NCBI RefSeq assembly: GCF_000429485.1
Contig: NZ_KE386908.1
Span: 186,001-250,000, forward strand
Reading direction: 5' to 3'
From: Aliagarivorans marinus DSM 23064
GTDB lineage: Bacteria > Pseudomonadota > Gammaproteobacteria > Enterobacterales > Celerinatantimonadaceae
DNA length: 64,000 bases
Shown here one piece after another: positions 1-9,005 of the stretch; the stretch's first letter is position 1, and each line of letters starts with the position of its first letter. Under the pieces are notes generated by a model. It saw only the letters and a program-made list of their open reading frames with translations, made no database searches and had not been told where the DNA came from. A program made the position numbers and the translations under genes.

Positions 1-2
1 GT

Positions 3-827
3 GCCAAGCATCTCGCCGAGAGTCAGCAAGGCTATTGCGCCAATCCGCAAACGCAGCCGGATGCGCTAAAACAAGCCTGGCTTGAGCACTATCAGAGCTG
101 GCTAGCGCTGCAGGCCAGTGGTCTGGGGCCCTTGGAGGATCTGCGAACACTTTGGGCGATCAGCTACTGGCCGGATAAAAAAGACAGCGTGGGCCGGGCG
201 GTGACCAAGCTAAGCGCGGCGATAAGCCTACCCAAGCCTGCGTCTATGGCGGTGACCCAGCGCAACCTGCGCTCGCTGGCCGTACTGCTATATGCTGAGT
301 CTGAGCGAGATTGTGCCTTGCTGGGACTGGTGACCGAGGCCTACCTGCAGCAGCAGGGCTATCTGTCAGCTGCGCTAGCCGAGTATTTGGACAAGGCCGA
401 GCCCGAGCTACTGGTGCTGGCCATGGTCGATAGCTATCACCTGCAGGCGACCTTGATGCAGAAAAAACTGGGGGCCATGTTTAGCGCTGAACACCAGCGC
501 CTGCGTCCGTACCAAGGTGAGGCTTGGAGGAGCGACCAGTCGATGTGGTTGCTCCGCGCGCAGGCTAAGCAATTAGCCACGCGTTATCAGGCAGGGTTAA
601 AGCCCCATCTGGCGCAGCGCGACCCGCAATTGGCAGAGAAGGTCGAGCAAGCCTTAGCGAGCCTGCTGGCAGGCCTGCCGCAGCGAGAGCCTAGCGTTGC
701 CGATCAGGCGCTGCAGCCCTGGCAAAGCAGCCAGCAGCAGCTGACTGAACTGGCGGGGTTACTGTCGAGCGCAGTGCCTAAGGCCTTGAGCTTGAACCTA
801 GGGTTTAACAATCACGATGGCGACTGA
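3..827 (+). CDS. Imelysin family protein, 5' end outside window
   Basis: The reading frame is open from the first bases of the window, so the start codon and signal peptide lie upstream; about 274 residues are visible. Near the visible N-terminus is a Cys followed by a W-rich segment, and then GPLEDLRTLWAISYWPDKKD. This fits the imelysin/peptidase M75-like pattern (conserved C, W, Q, GP and WPDK positions). Family members are periplasmic or surface helical-bundle proteins usually linked to iron uptake, and no protease activity should be assumed. The gene overlaps the DUF1513 gene by 11 bp, a pairing common in iron-regulated imelysin operons. Promoter and any Fur site are out of view. Confidence 0.8.
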   Translation, partial: AKHLAESQQGYCANPQTQPDALKQAWLEHYQSWLALQASGLGPLEDLRTLWAISYWPDKKDSVGRAVTKLSAAISLPKPASMAVTQRNLRSLAVLLYAESERDCALLGLVTEAYLQQQGYLSAALAEYLDKAEPELLVLAMVDSYHLQATLMQKKLGAMFSAEHQRLRPYQGEAWRSDQSMWLLRAQAKQLATRYQAGLKPHLAQRDPQLAEKVEQALASLLAGLPQREPSVADQALQPWQSSQQQLTELAGLLSSAVPKALSLNLGFNNHDGD

Positions 828-1908
828 TCGCGCTCGGCGCAGCAGCCTCAAACTGTTAATGGCGCTGGGAGCAAGCCTTCCCAGCCCATGGATTGCAGCG
901 CATGCCCTGGCATCAGCTGAGGCGGGCTCGGCCAAGGAGAATTGGCGCGGCGTTATCGGCTGCGCCAAACAAGCTGGGCAGTACTATGTGGTCGCCGCCA
1001 GCAGTGATGGGGAGCTGCGCTATCAGCTGCCTCTGCCCGCTCGGGGCCATCAAGTAGCCCTATCGAATGATGGCGCGCTGGCGGCCTGCATGGCCCGGCG
1101 CCCCGGCGACTATTTGTTGCTGTTTGACCCGCTAAGTGGGCAAGTACATGACCCGCTTAGCCCGCCGAACGGGCTGTGCTTCAGTGGCCACGCGGTATTT
1201 GTGGGGGCAGAGCGGCTAGTAGTGACAGCAGCGGATCGCCAGAGCAGCCAGGGTTGGGTTCTTCACTATCAGCGCTCTAGGCAAGGCTGGGGTCTAAGCG
1301 AGCGTTGGGTACTGCCGGGCTTAGGGCCGCACCAGCTGTTGGTGGATGGCGAGCAACTGGTGGTCGCCTTGGGCGGTATTCACACCCAAGAGCGCACTAA
1401 GCTCAACCTCGACAGCCTGCAACCGGCCCTACTGCGCTTTTCGCTGGGAACCGGCGAGTTGCTGGATACTCGGGTGCTGGCGGACAAATCCTTAAGCATC
1501 CGCCATATCAGTCGCGCCGACGACGGTCGCCTTTGGCTCGCCTGTCAGGCCCAGCGTGAATCGAGTTGGTCCCAGAGCCTGATTTTCTCTCAACTGCCCG
1601 GGCAGCCTTTGCAAGCTCTGGACGCTGGGGGCGACTACTGGGAGTTATTCAATGGTTATGTCGGCAGTATTGAATGTTTTGCCGGTAGCGTGTTTGCCAG
1701 CTCGCCTCGGGGGCATTTACTTGGCCAGTGGTCGCAGCAAAACGGTGAACTGCTGAGCCTAAAGCGTTTTGAAGATGTCTGTGGGATTGCTGCGACCAGC
1801 GAAAAGCTGGCTGTTAGCAGCGGTCGGGGCTGGCTAGCCAGTGGTGAGGGGCGGGTGCGTTTGCCCCTGCAATGGGATAACCACTTGAGCTACTACAGCC
1901 CAAGCTAG
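817..1908 (+). CDS. DUF1513 domain-containing protein, Tat-type signal
   Basis: This 363-aa protein begins with RARRSSLKLLMALGASL, a twin-arginine-like export signal, so it is probably periplasmic. The rest has repeated beta-strand segments (for example GVIGCAKQAGQYYVVAASSDGELRYQ), as expected for the beta-propeller-like DUF1513 family. DUF1513 genes usually follow imelysin and di-haem peroxidase genes in iron-responsive operons; their molecular role is unknown. The ATG at 817 overlaps the end of the imelysin gene, which implies translational coupling. No enzyme motif is recognised. Confidence 0.78.
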   Translation: MATDRARRSSLKLLMALGASLPSPWIAAHALASAEAGSAKENWRGVIGCAKQAGQYYVVAASSDGELRYQLPLPARGHQVALSNDGALAACMARRPGDYLLLFDPLSGQVHDPLSPPNGLCFSGHAVFVGAERLVVTAADRQSSQGWVLHYQRSRQGWGLSERWVLPGLGPHQLLVDGEQLVVALGGIHTQERTKLNLDSLQPALLRFSLGTGELLDTRVLADKSLSIRHISRADDGRLWLACQAQRESSWSQSLIFSQLPGQPLQALDAGGDYWELFNGYVGSIECFAGSVFASSPRGHLLGQWSQQNGELLSLKRFEDVCGIAATSEKLAVSSGRGWLASGEGRVRLPLQWDNHLSYYSPS

Positions 1909-1914
1909 CAAAAC

Positions 1915-2538
1915 TTAAGCTGGCTGAATATTCTTGGCTATCTTCAGGCGGTGTTTGCCTTTGTTAGCCTTGGTTTCCAGGTAGTAGTGGTTGTCTTGCT
2001 TGCGGTATACACCGGTGCTCTCCATCTCTTTGACGTCGAGACCTGCTTCATTGAGGGCTTGTTGCTTGCGCGGGTTGTTGCTGAGCAGGCGTAGCTGCTT
2101 GATACCCAGAGCTGTGAGCATGTCCACCGCTTCACCAAAGTCGCGCAAGTCGTCGTCGAAGCCGAGTTGGTTGTTGGCCGAGTAGGTGTCGACGCCTTGG
2201 ATCTGCAGTTTATAGGCATCGAGCTTGTTATACAGGCCAATGCCACGGCCTTCTTGGCGTAGATAAAGGAGTACGCCGCCTTGTTCAGCCATCTTCTCGA
2301 TGGCCTCATTGAGCTGTTCGCCACAGTCACAGCGTGAAGAGCCAAACACATCGCCGGTTAGACACTCGGAATGTAGGCGCACCAAGGGGCAATCTTGCTG
2401 CTGATCAGCTTGCTTAAACACCAGCGCCACATGTTCTTTGTCGCTAGACAGCCCCGAGAACGACAGCATCTCGGCGGGGATGTCACTGCGAGGTCCCACA
2501 TGAAAGGGAACTCGGGCTCTGATCTCTACTTGGCTCAT
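1915..2538 (-). CDS. ribA: GTP cyclohydrolase II
   Basis: RibA opens the imidazole ring of GTP to give 2,5-diamino-6-ribosylamino-4(3H)-pyrimidinone 5'-phosphate, formate and diphosphate, the first committed step of riboflavin synthesis. At 207 aa it has the usual stand-alone RibA length. The zinc site (EC, then SSRCDC around residues 58-70) and RQEGRGIGL are intact, as is the SNNPRK motif near residues 152-157. It is the only intact GTP cyclohydrolase II in the window: the RibB-linked copy at 60.9-62 kb lacks the cysteines. It lies downstream of the envelope operon on the same strand, with a 91-bp gap. No FMN riboswitch was recognised upstream. Confidence 0.95.
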   Translation of the reverse strand: MSQVEIRARVPFHVGPRSDIPAEMLSFSGLSSDKEHVALVFKQADQQQDCPLVRLHSECLTGDVFGSSRCDCGEQLNEAIEKMAEQGGVLLYLRQEGRGIGLYNKLDAYKLQIQGVDTYSANNQLGFDDDLRDFGEAVDMLTALGIKQLRLLSNNPRKQQALNEAGLDVKEMESTGVYRKQDNHYYLETKANKGKHRLKIAKNIQPA

Positions 2539-2629
2539 TAAAACACTCCAAGGTTAGTACGGTGTGGCGATGGCGCAGTTTAGCAATTCAGTATAGGAAA
2601 AGCGAAGATTAGCGTTGTTCGGGTATAGA

Positions 2630-3829
2630 CTAAAACGCTTCGTTAACATTGAAATAGAAGCCATTTTCTCCGCGGCCGAAGCCCATATCCAGGCGCAGGT
2701 TCATCCGTGGTTTCACTTCAAAGCGGTAGCCAAAACCGGCGGTGGGTAGCAGCTCATCGCTACTCAGTTCATTCAAGGTCGGTGCTACCGCACCAGCGCC
2801 CAGCCAGGCGACCGCGCCGTGACGACCGATGAGGTGCTTGCGGTATTCCACTTGCCCCATCAATAGCTGCTTGTCGCGATAGCGCGACTCGGTGTAGGCG
2901 CGTAAGCGCCCACCGCCACCGGCTTGGGCAAGCTGATCCCAGGGCACGTCTCCGCTGTTAAAATCGCCTTGCAGCTGCAGCGCTAAGATGTCGCGGCTGC
3001 CGCCTAAGCGGCGGTAATAGCTGTACTCGAGGCTGAGGTTTTGGAAGTTGTTATCGCCGCCCAGCTCTTCGCGGTAGACCGACAGTTGCAGCTCCAGCAG
3101 CTTGCCCTGATAGGCATTGGCAATCACATCGCGGCTATCGTGGATAAAGCTGAGGTGCACACCCACGTTGGTGGAGTTGTCTTCCAGCACCGAGGTGTCG
3201 ACGTCGGAATCCAGCACATCGAACTCATCCACCAACACCCAGCTGGCAACAAAGCCACCGCCGAGGTAGGTGTTGGGGGCAACCCGGGTCAGCATGGTGG
3301 GACGCAGGTTAAAGATGCGGCTGTCGTAGCTGACGCGGTTGTTGTTATCGGCGTTTTGCTGATAGCCCACGCCGTAGTAGTCGCCGGGGGCATTGGCGAT
3401 CTCGGCATCCAGATAGAAGCGCTGGCGGTCGCCTTTTAGAAAGCTCTTGTTGCGGATGGCCATACCCAGCGAGCCATTGGTGGAGATAAAGCCGCTTAGG
3501 GTCAGGGTTGATAGCTGGGTGTCGGGGTTATCGCGGTCGACATCGTAGAGACCAATCGCCGCCACACCGAGGCCCAGCTCTAGATCCGGGTTATAGAACG
3601 GGCCCGGTAGAATGCTGAAGTCGATGGGCTTACTCGGGTCGTACTCGCCATCGGCGCCAAGCTTCTCCAGCAGGCGGTCCATGGCGCTAAGTGGTGCTTG
3701 TTCACTTGAGTCGGCAGTGGCGGCAGGCGCGTCTTGCTCGGCGATGACCACACTATTGGCAGGCTCTGCGCTAGCGCTAAAACTGAGCGCAGCCATCAGG
3801 CATAAGCTGTTGAACCAAACTGCTTTCAT
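2630..3829 (-). CDS. Omp85-like (BamA/TamA C-terminal barrel) outer-membrane protein
   Basis: The predicted protein is 399 aa with a signal peptide (MKAVWFNSLCLMAALSFSASA). A long run of alternating amphipathic strands ends in Phe, the usual terminal outer-membrane signature. Segments such as GGGGRLRAYTESRYRDKQLLMGQVEYRKHL resemble the bacterial surface antigen domain. No POTRA repeats fit in the roughly 60 residues between signal and barrel, so it is a barrel-only Omp85 relative. The ATG at 3829 shares TAATG with the stop of the upstream DUF4056 gene and has an AGGAGA site 7 bp upstream, so I prefer it over the longer GTG-type extension to 3847. It is the last gene of the envelope operon. 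Confidence 0.72.
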   Translation of the reverse strand: MKAVWFNSLCLMAALSFSASAEPANSVVIAEQDAPAATADSSEQAPLSAMDRLLEKLGADGEYDPSKPIDFSILPGPFYNPDLELGLGVAAIGLYDVDRDNPDTQLSTLTLSGFISTNGSLGMAIRNKSFLKGDRQRFYLDAEIANAPGDYYGVGYQQNADNNNRVSYDSRIFNLRPTMLTRVAPNTYLGGGFVASWVLVDEFDVLDSDVDTSVLEDNSTNVGVHLSFIHDSRDVIANAYQGKLLELQLSVYREELGGDNNFQNLSLEYSYYRRLGGSRDILALQLQGDFNSGDVPWDQLAQAGGGGRLRAYTESRYRDKQLLMGQVEYRKHLIGRHGAVAWLGAGAVAPTLNELSSDELLPTAGFGYRFEVKPRMNLRLDMGFGRGENGFYFNVNEAF

Positions 3830-5094
3830 TAACGCGTCTCCTGCCAAGCTTTGAGCTCTCGCTCATCTTGCTGGCGGTTATAACCGGCGATGGTGCCAAA
3901 GCTCTCTTGGTTAAAGCCATCGATCCATAGCTCGCTTGGGATATGGGCAAAGCTTGCGGCAAATTTGCTGTCCACCACCAACCACTGCTCGGCGAGTTGC
4001 TTGAGCTCAAAGCCATGCACCGTTTGCGGCAAGGCCAAAGTCAGCGCAGGTGGTGCGCTTGCATAGCGATCTTCAACCATCACCCAGGCCGGGTGGGCAC
4101 GGGCGATCTCTTCTGGCACCAGATGAGGCGACTGTTGGTTACCCATCGCATAGTGGCGTTTGAGCAGCATAAACTTGCTGGGCATGGCAACCGAAGAGTC
4201 CCACCATAGGCCATCGACCGCATCGAACAGCATGTTGCTTTGTTTCACCGAAACTGGCTCGAGGCTCTGCAATGTGGCCTTGAGCCACTGGGTCATATGG
4301 GTGTTGTAGATGTCGCGGTTACTCGCCAGCTCGTTGATCAGCAGGGCATAGGCAATCTTGGCACCCAGCATGTTGGAGTAGATATCTTCTGGGGAGTAGG
4401 CCGAGACCGACTCCGACCACGGACGCCAGCTTCGATAGCCATGCCACTGGGCTAGCTCATGGGCCTCGGCCATGGAGTAGGCCAGCCAAGTAGCCAGGTG
4501 AGCAGCCAGCTCGCGGCGTTGCTGCGGGTTAAGCATGGAGCTGTCGAAGGCCTTTAAGCGGATCTCCCGCGGGCCAATCTCATAGGGCAGCTCAATGACC
4601 TGTGCTTGCCCAAGTTGCGGATAGATCCGTTGGTACAGGGCGATGGCGTTGTCGGCAGTATCACGCACGTGGGCGATATCGATAAAGCCACCGCGCAGGG
4701 TGTACATCTGGCCATTGCCTTCGCTGCTACGGCGTGAGGTGGGTTTGGGGCGCTGCAGGCTAAGGGTGCCGGCTTCGTAGCCATGGGCACCCAAGTCGTT
4801 GATGCCAACGGTGTTGGCATAACGGAAATACGGGATGATCACCGAACCAATACGCACCCGTTGTGCGTTACCAAAGGCACAGCAAGGGCGGATCGCCTCT
4901 GGCATGCGCGCCAAGGTAAAGGTCTGCGATTCGGTTTGCAGGATCTGCTCTGACACCGGCGAGGCTTCAAGGCTCGCCTCCACCGCCTTGTCGCTAGGCA
5001 GAGTCATGCTGTGCCAGTTACTGCTGCTGCATCCTACAAGGGTCATCCAGGCGCTCAGCCACAGGCCGCGCTTAAGGGTTTTAATCAGTCGCAT
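3829..5094 (-). CDS. DUF4056 domain-containing lipoprotein
   Basis: This 421-aa protein has a lipobox (LVGC, Cys22) and is predicted to be membrane anchored. It shows the DUF4056 signatures RPCCAFG (about residue 70) and YTLRGGFIDIAHVRDTADN (about residues 130-150); the H and D residues look like a possible active or metal site, but no activity is established. A second conserved-looking stretch, WSESVSAYSPEDIYSNMLGAKIAY, follows. It sits between the lipoprotein hydrolase (3-bp gap) and the Omp85-like barrel (TAATG overlap), so all are probably made from one mRNA. The function is unknown; the setting suggests envelope or lipid handling. Confidence 0.75.
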   Translation of the reverse strand: MRLIKTLKRGLWLSAWMTLVGCSSSNWHSMTLPSDKAVEASLEASPVSEQILQTESQTFTLARMPEAIRPCCAFGNAQRVRIGSVIIPYFRYANTVGINDLGAHGYEAGTLSLQRPKPTSRRSSEGNGQMYTLRGGFIDIAHVRDTADNAIALYQRIYPQLGQAQVIELPYEIGPREIRLKAFDSSMLNPQQRRELAAHLATWLAYSMAEAHELAQWHGYRSWRPWSESVSAYSPEDIYSNMLGAKIAYALLINELASNRDIYNTHMTQWLKATLQSLEPVSVKQSNMLFDAVDGLWWDSSVAMPSKFMLLKRHYAMGNQQSPHLVPEEIARAHPAWVMVEDRYASAPPALTLALPQTVHGFELKQLAEQWLVVDSKFAASFAHIPSELWIDGFNQESFGTIAGYNRQQDERELKAWQETR

Positions 5095-5097
5095 TGC

Positions 5098-6006
5098 TTA
5101 GTCCAGAAACAGTTTGCTGGCCTGAATGATCAGGTCCGGGTAGTCGTTGCTGATATTGTGATTGGCACCGGGGATAACCATCAGTGGGGCGCTGTAGTCC
5201 TCGGATAGCTGCTTGGCGATAGTCAGCGGAAACACTTGGTCCTGCTCGCCCCAAATAAGCAGGGTGCGAGGCAGCGAGTGTGGCTCAAAGTCTTGAGCGA
5301 ACTCATCGCGATATGCAGGCAGGGTGTCAATCATGGCGCGTTTCTCATCTCGCCAAGGCTCGAAATAGCGCTGGTAGAGCTGCTCATCGACAAAGCCGGG
5401 CAGTTTGGGGGCGCGCTCAAAGGTGCCATCAAGTAGCTGGCGCATCTGCTGGCGGTCATTAGGCACAAAGATTGCGGTGGCATCGGCTTTGTCAAAGCGG
5501 GTCGCCATCAATTCCAGCTGCTGGTCATCGAGACGAACGCCCGGGCTGGCTAGAATAATCAGCTGCTCGGCCTCAAAGCCGTGGTGGATCATATCTAAGG
5601 CGACGAAGCCACCGTAGGAGATGGCCATAATCGGGGCGCTTGGCAAACGCAGCTGAGTAAGCAGCTGCGCAATCGCGTCGCGGTGCACCGCCAGTTCGGC
5701 GGGCTGATGGCTGTAGGAGTCGCCAAACCAAGGCAGGTCGGGCGCAATAATGCGGTACTCGTCGGCCAAGCCTTGCATCACTGGTAGCCAGGTGGTGGTG
5801 GCCGTGCCACCAAAGCCGTGCAGCAGCAATAGCGGCTGGCCTTGCCCGCCTATCCAGTAACGCAGCTCGCCACCGTCATCAAGCTGTAATACTGATTCGG
5901 TAAAACCTTGCCCCTGCAACGCGCGCTGTTGACCTTGCTCCACCCAGTGCAGGGCAGAACAGGCTTGTAGAGTGAGCGCGGCAAGCAGACAGAGTAACAG
6001 GCGCAT
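5098..6006 (-). CDS. alpha/beta-hydrolase lipoprotein
   Basis: This 302-aa protein has a lipoprotein signal ending in LQAC (Cys16). The alpha/beta-hydrolase fold is clear: oxyanion region LLLHGFGG (residues 60-67), nucleophile Ser130 in AISYGG (an AxSxG variant of the usual GxSxG elbow), acid Asp256 in WGEQDQVFP and His283 in PGANHN. Substrate cannot be told; lipase, esterase and haloalkane-type relatives all share this layout. It lies 8 bp after the barrel gene at 6015-6959 and 3 bp before the DUF4056 gene, so it belongs to the same operon. Confidence 0.82.
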   Translation of the reverse strand: MRLLLCLLAALTLQACSALHWVEQGQQRALQGQGFTESVLQLDDGGELRYWIGGQGQPLLLLHGFGGTATTTWLPVMQGLADEYRIIAPDLPWFGDSYSHQPAELAVHRDAIAQLLTQLRLPSAPIMAISYGGFVALDMIHHGFEAEQLIILASPGVRLDDQQLELMATRFDKADATAIFVPNDRQQMRQLLDGTFERAPKLPGFVDEQLYQRYFEPWRDEKRAMIDTLPAYRDEFAQDFEPHSLPRTLLIWGEQDQVFPLTIAKQLSEDYSAPLMVIPGANHNISNDYPDLIIQASKLFLD

Positions 6007-6014
6007 GGCAGATG

Positions 6015-6959
6015 TTAGAAGCGGTAACCCAGACCCAGCATCATGCTTTTACGCTGGCCAAAGCCCATTTCAAACAGTAGATCGATGCCATCGGTAAGGG
6101 CAACTTGGCTACCGATTACGGTGTTCCATTTGCTGACTAAACGTTGGCTAACGGTAAATTTACCTTCTTCAACGCAAACTTCCGTCCAAGAACCATCACA
6201 AAGCGTACTCAGGACATCCCCAATACCATCTAGATCATGAATGTTGCCGCTGAAGGTTTGCTGCACGTCTTGATACATGCCCCCAACCCATAACTGGACA
6301 TCATGTCCCTTGTAGTTGTAGCGATAGCCTACCCGAGGAGCGGCAACTAGCGTGGTAATTTCACCATCAAGAATATCCAGGTCGGTGTAGGTGTAGTTTA
6401 CGTCGACCAAAGCAAACCAGTTACCCACTCCACCAACAATGGTGGTTCCGCCACCATAAGTGGTGCCCTTAAAAGTAAGGTCGAAATCGGCTAGGTGGTT
6501 TCCTGCCAGTTCGATCGGAGCTTTGCTGCTGCCGCTAGTAACTCCAACTACGCCATAGAAGTTCCAGAAAGGGAGAAACCACATGTCGCCACGGAGGGTA
6601 AAAGTTTCTGACTCTTGGTGAGCGCTATTGATCAGATCACTCAGGTTGATTTCGTCGCCGACTTGATTACAAAGGAGTTGGCTAATAGGACCGCAATTTA
6701 AACGCAAGCCATGAATATCCACACCAGTCACATGCAGCGGCTGATCCATCTTCATATAGTTGAAGGTAAAGCCGTAAGGCTTAGGCAGCTCGTAGCCACG
6801 GTCATAGGCTTCTTGGGCCAGTAGCGGGAAGGTGCGGTCGTAGATAAAACGCTCTTCTTCTTGCTCTTCAACCTCGGCAAAAACCACAGACTCAACATCG
6901 CTGGCGGCGCTTACGGAGGCGGCAAGCAGCGCCAGACACAGGGTGAATAACTTCTTCAT
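6015..6959 (-). CDS. Predicted outer-membrane beta-barrel protein
   Basis: The protein is 314 aa with a clear signal peptide (MKKLFTLCLALLAASVSAASD) and ends in GLGYRF, an aromatic terminal strand typical of outer-membrane barrels. It is rich in Gly and aromatic residues in alternating strands. Two or three Cys pairs (LNCGPISQLLCN; TLCDGSWTEVC) could form disulfides in loops, which is unusual for a small barrel. I do not recognise a characterised family. It heads the four-gene envelope operon; AGAGAG precedes the ATG. A small CGACT/AGTCG inverted repeat lies at 6986-7000 upstream. Confidence 0.68.
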   Translation of the reverse strand: MKKLFTLCLALLAASVSAASDVESVVFAEVEEQEEERFIYDRTFPLLAQEAYDRGYELPKPYGFTFNYMKMDQPLHVTGVDIHGLRLNCGPISQLLCNQVGDEINLSDLINSAHQESETFTLRGDMWFLPFWNFYGVVGVTSGSSKAPIELAGNHLADFDLTFKGTTYGGGTTIVGGVGNWFALVDVNYTYTDLDILDGEITTLVAAPRVGYRYNYKGHDVQLWVGGMYQDVQQTFSGNIHDLDGIGDVLSTLCDGSWTEVCVEEGKFTVSQRLVSKWNTVIGSQVALTDGIDLLFEMGFGQRKSMMLGLGYRF

Positions 6960-7060
6960 TCGGACTCTCTATTTATATGTTGCGGCGACTGGAATAGTCG
7001 AATGTCGTTGTTCCCTGACAGCGTTCTAGCGAACTAACGGAAGAGTCCTTTCGTGACCGG

Positions 7061-7092
7061 AGCCAAACAGCAGATTGTTCTGCTGCTTGGCT
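7061..7092. repeat. 14-bp-arm imperfect inverted repeat
   Basis: The arms AGCCAAACAGCAGA (7061-7074) and TCTGCTGCTTGGCT (7079-7092) pair with one mismatch around a TTGT loop. It lies between the comFB-like gene and the envelope operon. No T-run follows on either strand, so it is not a normal intrinsic terminator. Confidence 0.7.
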
Positions 7093-7167
7093 ATAAAATA
7101 GGCGGGGATTGTAGAACGTTTGATGACGTCTAACAAGTAAATTTGTGAGAAATGTCTCAAGTTTTCT

Positions 7168-7449
7168 TCAGCTATCTCTGGTCTCTTTGCGGCGGTCTTG
7201 CAGCAAGAAATCGAGGGCATCGTTGATCTCAATAGCGATGTTTTCTTGCAGGTGTTGGCGCTGCTCATCGCTGAGGCTGCTGAGTGCATCCACATCATGC
7301 CTAACATAACGGGCGGGTAGGCGATTCAGTACGATGCAGTAGAGGTCGAGCTTCTGCTCGTCGTTTAGCTCGTCTAGCTGTCTTAGATCGCGTAGCTGCT
7401 CTGCAACTAAAAACTCATTAAAGTTATGAATCTGTTCAGATATCCCCAT
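7168..7449 (-). CDS. ComFB-like small protein
   Basis: The protein is 93 aa. LYCIVLNRLPARYVRHDVDAL (about residues 37-57) matches the conserved core of the late-competence protein ComFB family (LNRLPPRYV-type motif), preceded by an acidic helical segment and followed by a C-terminal helix. ComFB-like proteins in other bacteria have been linked to competence and, in cyanobacteria, to cyclic-di-nucleotide binding; none of that can be shown here. It is monocistronic as far as can be seen, 84 bp upstream of the glgA stop codon, on the same strand. There is a good AGGA-type site before the ATG at 7449. Confidence 0.65.
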   Translation of the reverse strand: MGISEQIHNFNEFLVAEQLRDLRQLDELNDEQKLDLYCIVLNRLPARYVRHDVDALSSLSDEQRQHLQENIAIEINDALDFLLQDRRKETRDS

Positions 7450-7493
7450 AGTTCCTCCAGAATGGGACGGCCTTCATACAGGGTATAAGACAA

Positions 7494-7527
7494 CCCGCCC
7501 AAATGCCAAAGCGGCAGTGGGGCGGGC
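7494..7527 (-). terminator. Hairpin downstream of glgA
   Basis: CCCGCCC at 7494-7500 pairs with GGGCGGG at 7521-7527, with an inner TGCC/GGCA pairing. On the minus strand it follows the glgA stop and is followed by TTGTCTT, so it may end the glgCA transcript. The T-run is weak. Confidence 0.4.
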
Positions 7528-7532
7528 AGGGT

Positions 7533-8987
7533 TTAACTTCGCGCTTGGTGATACAGCTCTAAGTATTGCTCCACCGAGTCTTCCCAGCCAAAGCGGGTTT
7601 GCATGGCGCGCTGGCGCATAGCACTAAATTCTTCCGGGTGTTCAAGGTAGAGCAGCAATGCGCGGCGCAGGGTATTGAGCAGATCGCTGGACTCTGGCTC
7701 GTAGAAGATATGGCCGGTGGCCTTCTCTGGGTCTTGGTCATAGTCCACCACGGTGTCGTTTAGACCACCCACCCCACGCACAATCGGCAAGGTGCCATAG
7801 GCCAGGCTGTACATCTGGTTTAGGCCGCAGGGCTCGAACAGCGACGGCATCAAGAAGAAGTCGGCACCGGCTTCGATAAGGTGGGCCAGCTCATTGGAGT
7901 AGGCGTTGATAAAGCGCAATTTCCGCGGGTAGCGCAGCTGCAGTTGCTCCAGCGCTGCTGCGATCTGGCTATCGCCAGTACCAACGATCACCACTTGCAC
8001 GTTGTGGCGCAGGAAATGCTCTAGCGCAGGGAGCAGCAGATAGAAGCCCTTTTGCTCGGTCAGTCGGCATACCATGCCAAAGATCGGCACCGGCAGAGAC
8101 TCCAGATCGGTTTTGCGCTGCAGCTCGTCGCGGCACTTCTGTTTGCCGCTGATATCGTCCAGCGAGTAGTTAAACGGCAGTAGCTTATCGCTGGCCGGAT
8201 CCCAATCGGAATAGTCGCAGCCATTGAGGATGCCCACCAAGTCAGCTTGACGCTCCATAAAGACATCGCCCAAGCCATGGGAGCCGAGTCGGGTCAGTAG
8301 CTCTTGCGCGTAGTTGGGACTGACCGCATTGATCTTGTCGGCGAAGCGAATGCCGGCTTTGAGCAGATTGACGCAATGGAAGTTGTCCAGCAACTGATCC
8401 ACCAAGCCTTCGCTGGCACCTTCCAAGCGATCAAACTGGCGACGCTCGAAGATCCCCTGAAACGCAGCATTGTGGATGGTCAGGATGCTCTTGGTGTTAC
8501 AGAAGAACGGGTGCTGGGCGAAGCGGACCTTTAGCAGGAAGGGGATAAGCCCGGTGTGCCAGTCGTTACAGTGCAGGATATCCGGTTTGAACTGCAGCGC
8601 TTCACATACCTGAAAGACCGCGCGGCTGAAGAAGGCGAAGCGCTCGCCGTTGTCGTCGTAGCCGAATTCGCCTTCGCCATAGAGGCCGTCGCGCTCAAAG
8701 TACTCTTGGTGCTCCAGCAGGTAGACAGGCACATCGCCTAACTTGAGCTGGTAGACGCTGTAGTGGAAGGGTTGGTCCGGCTGGTCGCTGGGCAGTTGCA
8801 GGTCAAGTAGCTTGGTTGCCTCTTCGCGGCGCTTAAGCGTCTTGTAGAAGGGCATGATCAAGCGGACGTCCTGTCCATGTCGTTGAAGAGCCAAGGGAAG
8901 GGCTTTGGCCACGTCGGCCAGACCGCCGGTCTTAGCCAAACTCTCTACCTCGGAAGCCACAAATAAAATGTTGGCTGAACTCGACAC
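7533..8987 (-). CDS. glgA: Glycogen synthase (ADP-glucose)
   Basis: GlgA transfers glucose from ADP-glucose to the growing alpha-1,4-glucan. The N-terminal ADP-glucose motif KTGGLADV starts at residue 19 and the C-terminal GT-B half contains LMPSLFEPCGLNQMYSLAYGTLPIVRGVGGL, with the family E-x7-E arrangement. I place the start at the GTG at 8987 because AAGGAG lies 6 bp upstream. That gives 484 aa, close to the usual 477; an ATG at 9005 and a GTG at 9014 upstream have no ribosome site and fall at or inside a hairpin. The gene follows glgC by 94 bp and is presumably co-transcribed. Confidence 0.95.
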   Translation of the reverse strand: MSSSANILFVASEVESLAKTGGLADVAKALPLALQRHGQDVRLIMPFYKTLKRREEATKLLDLQLPSDQPDQPFHYSVYQLKLGDVPVYLLEHQEYFERDGLYGEGEFGYDDNGERFAFFSRAVFQVCEALQFKPDILHCNDWHTGLIPFLLKVRFAQHPFFCNTKSILTIHNAAFQGIFERRQFDRLEGASEGLVDQLLDNFHCVNLLKAGIRFADKINAVSPNYAQELLTRLGSHGLGDVFMERQADLVGILNGCDYSDWDPASDKLLPFNYSLDDISGKQKCRDELQRKTDLESLPVPIFGMVCRLTEQKGFYLLLPALEHFLRHNVQVVIVGTGDSQIAAALEQLQLRYPRKLRFINAYSNELAHLIEAGADFFLMPSLFEPCGLNQMYSLAYGTLPIVRGVGGLNDTVVDYDQDPEKATGHIFYEPESSDLLNTLRRALLLYLEHPEEFSAMRQRAMQTRFGWEDSVEQYLELYHQARS

Positions 8988-9005
8988 AATATTCTCCTTA
9001 AACAT

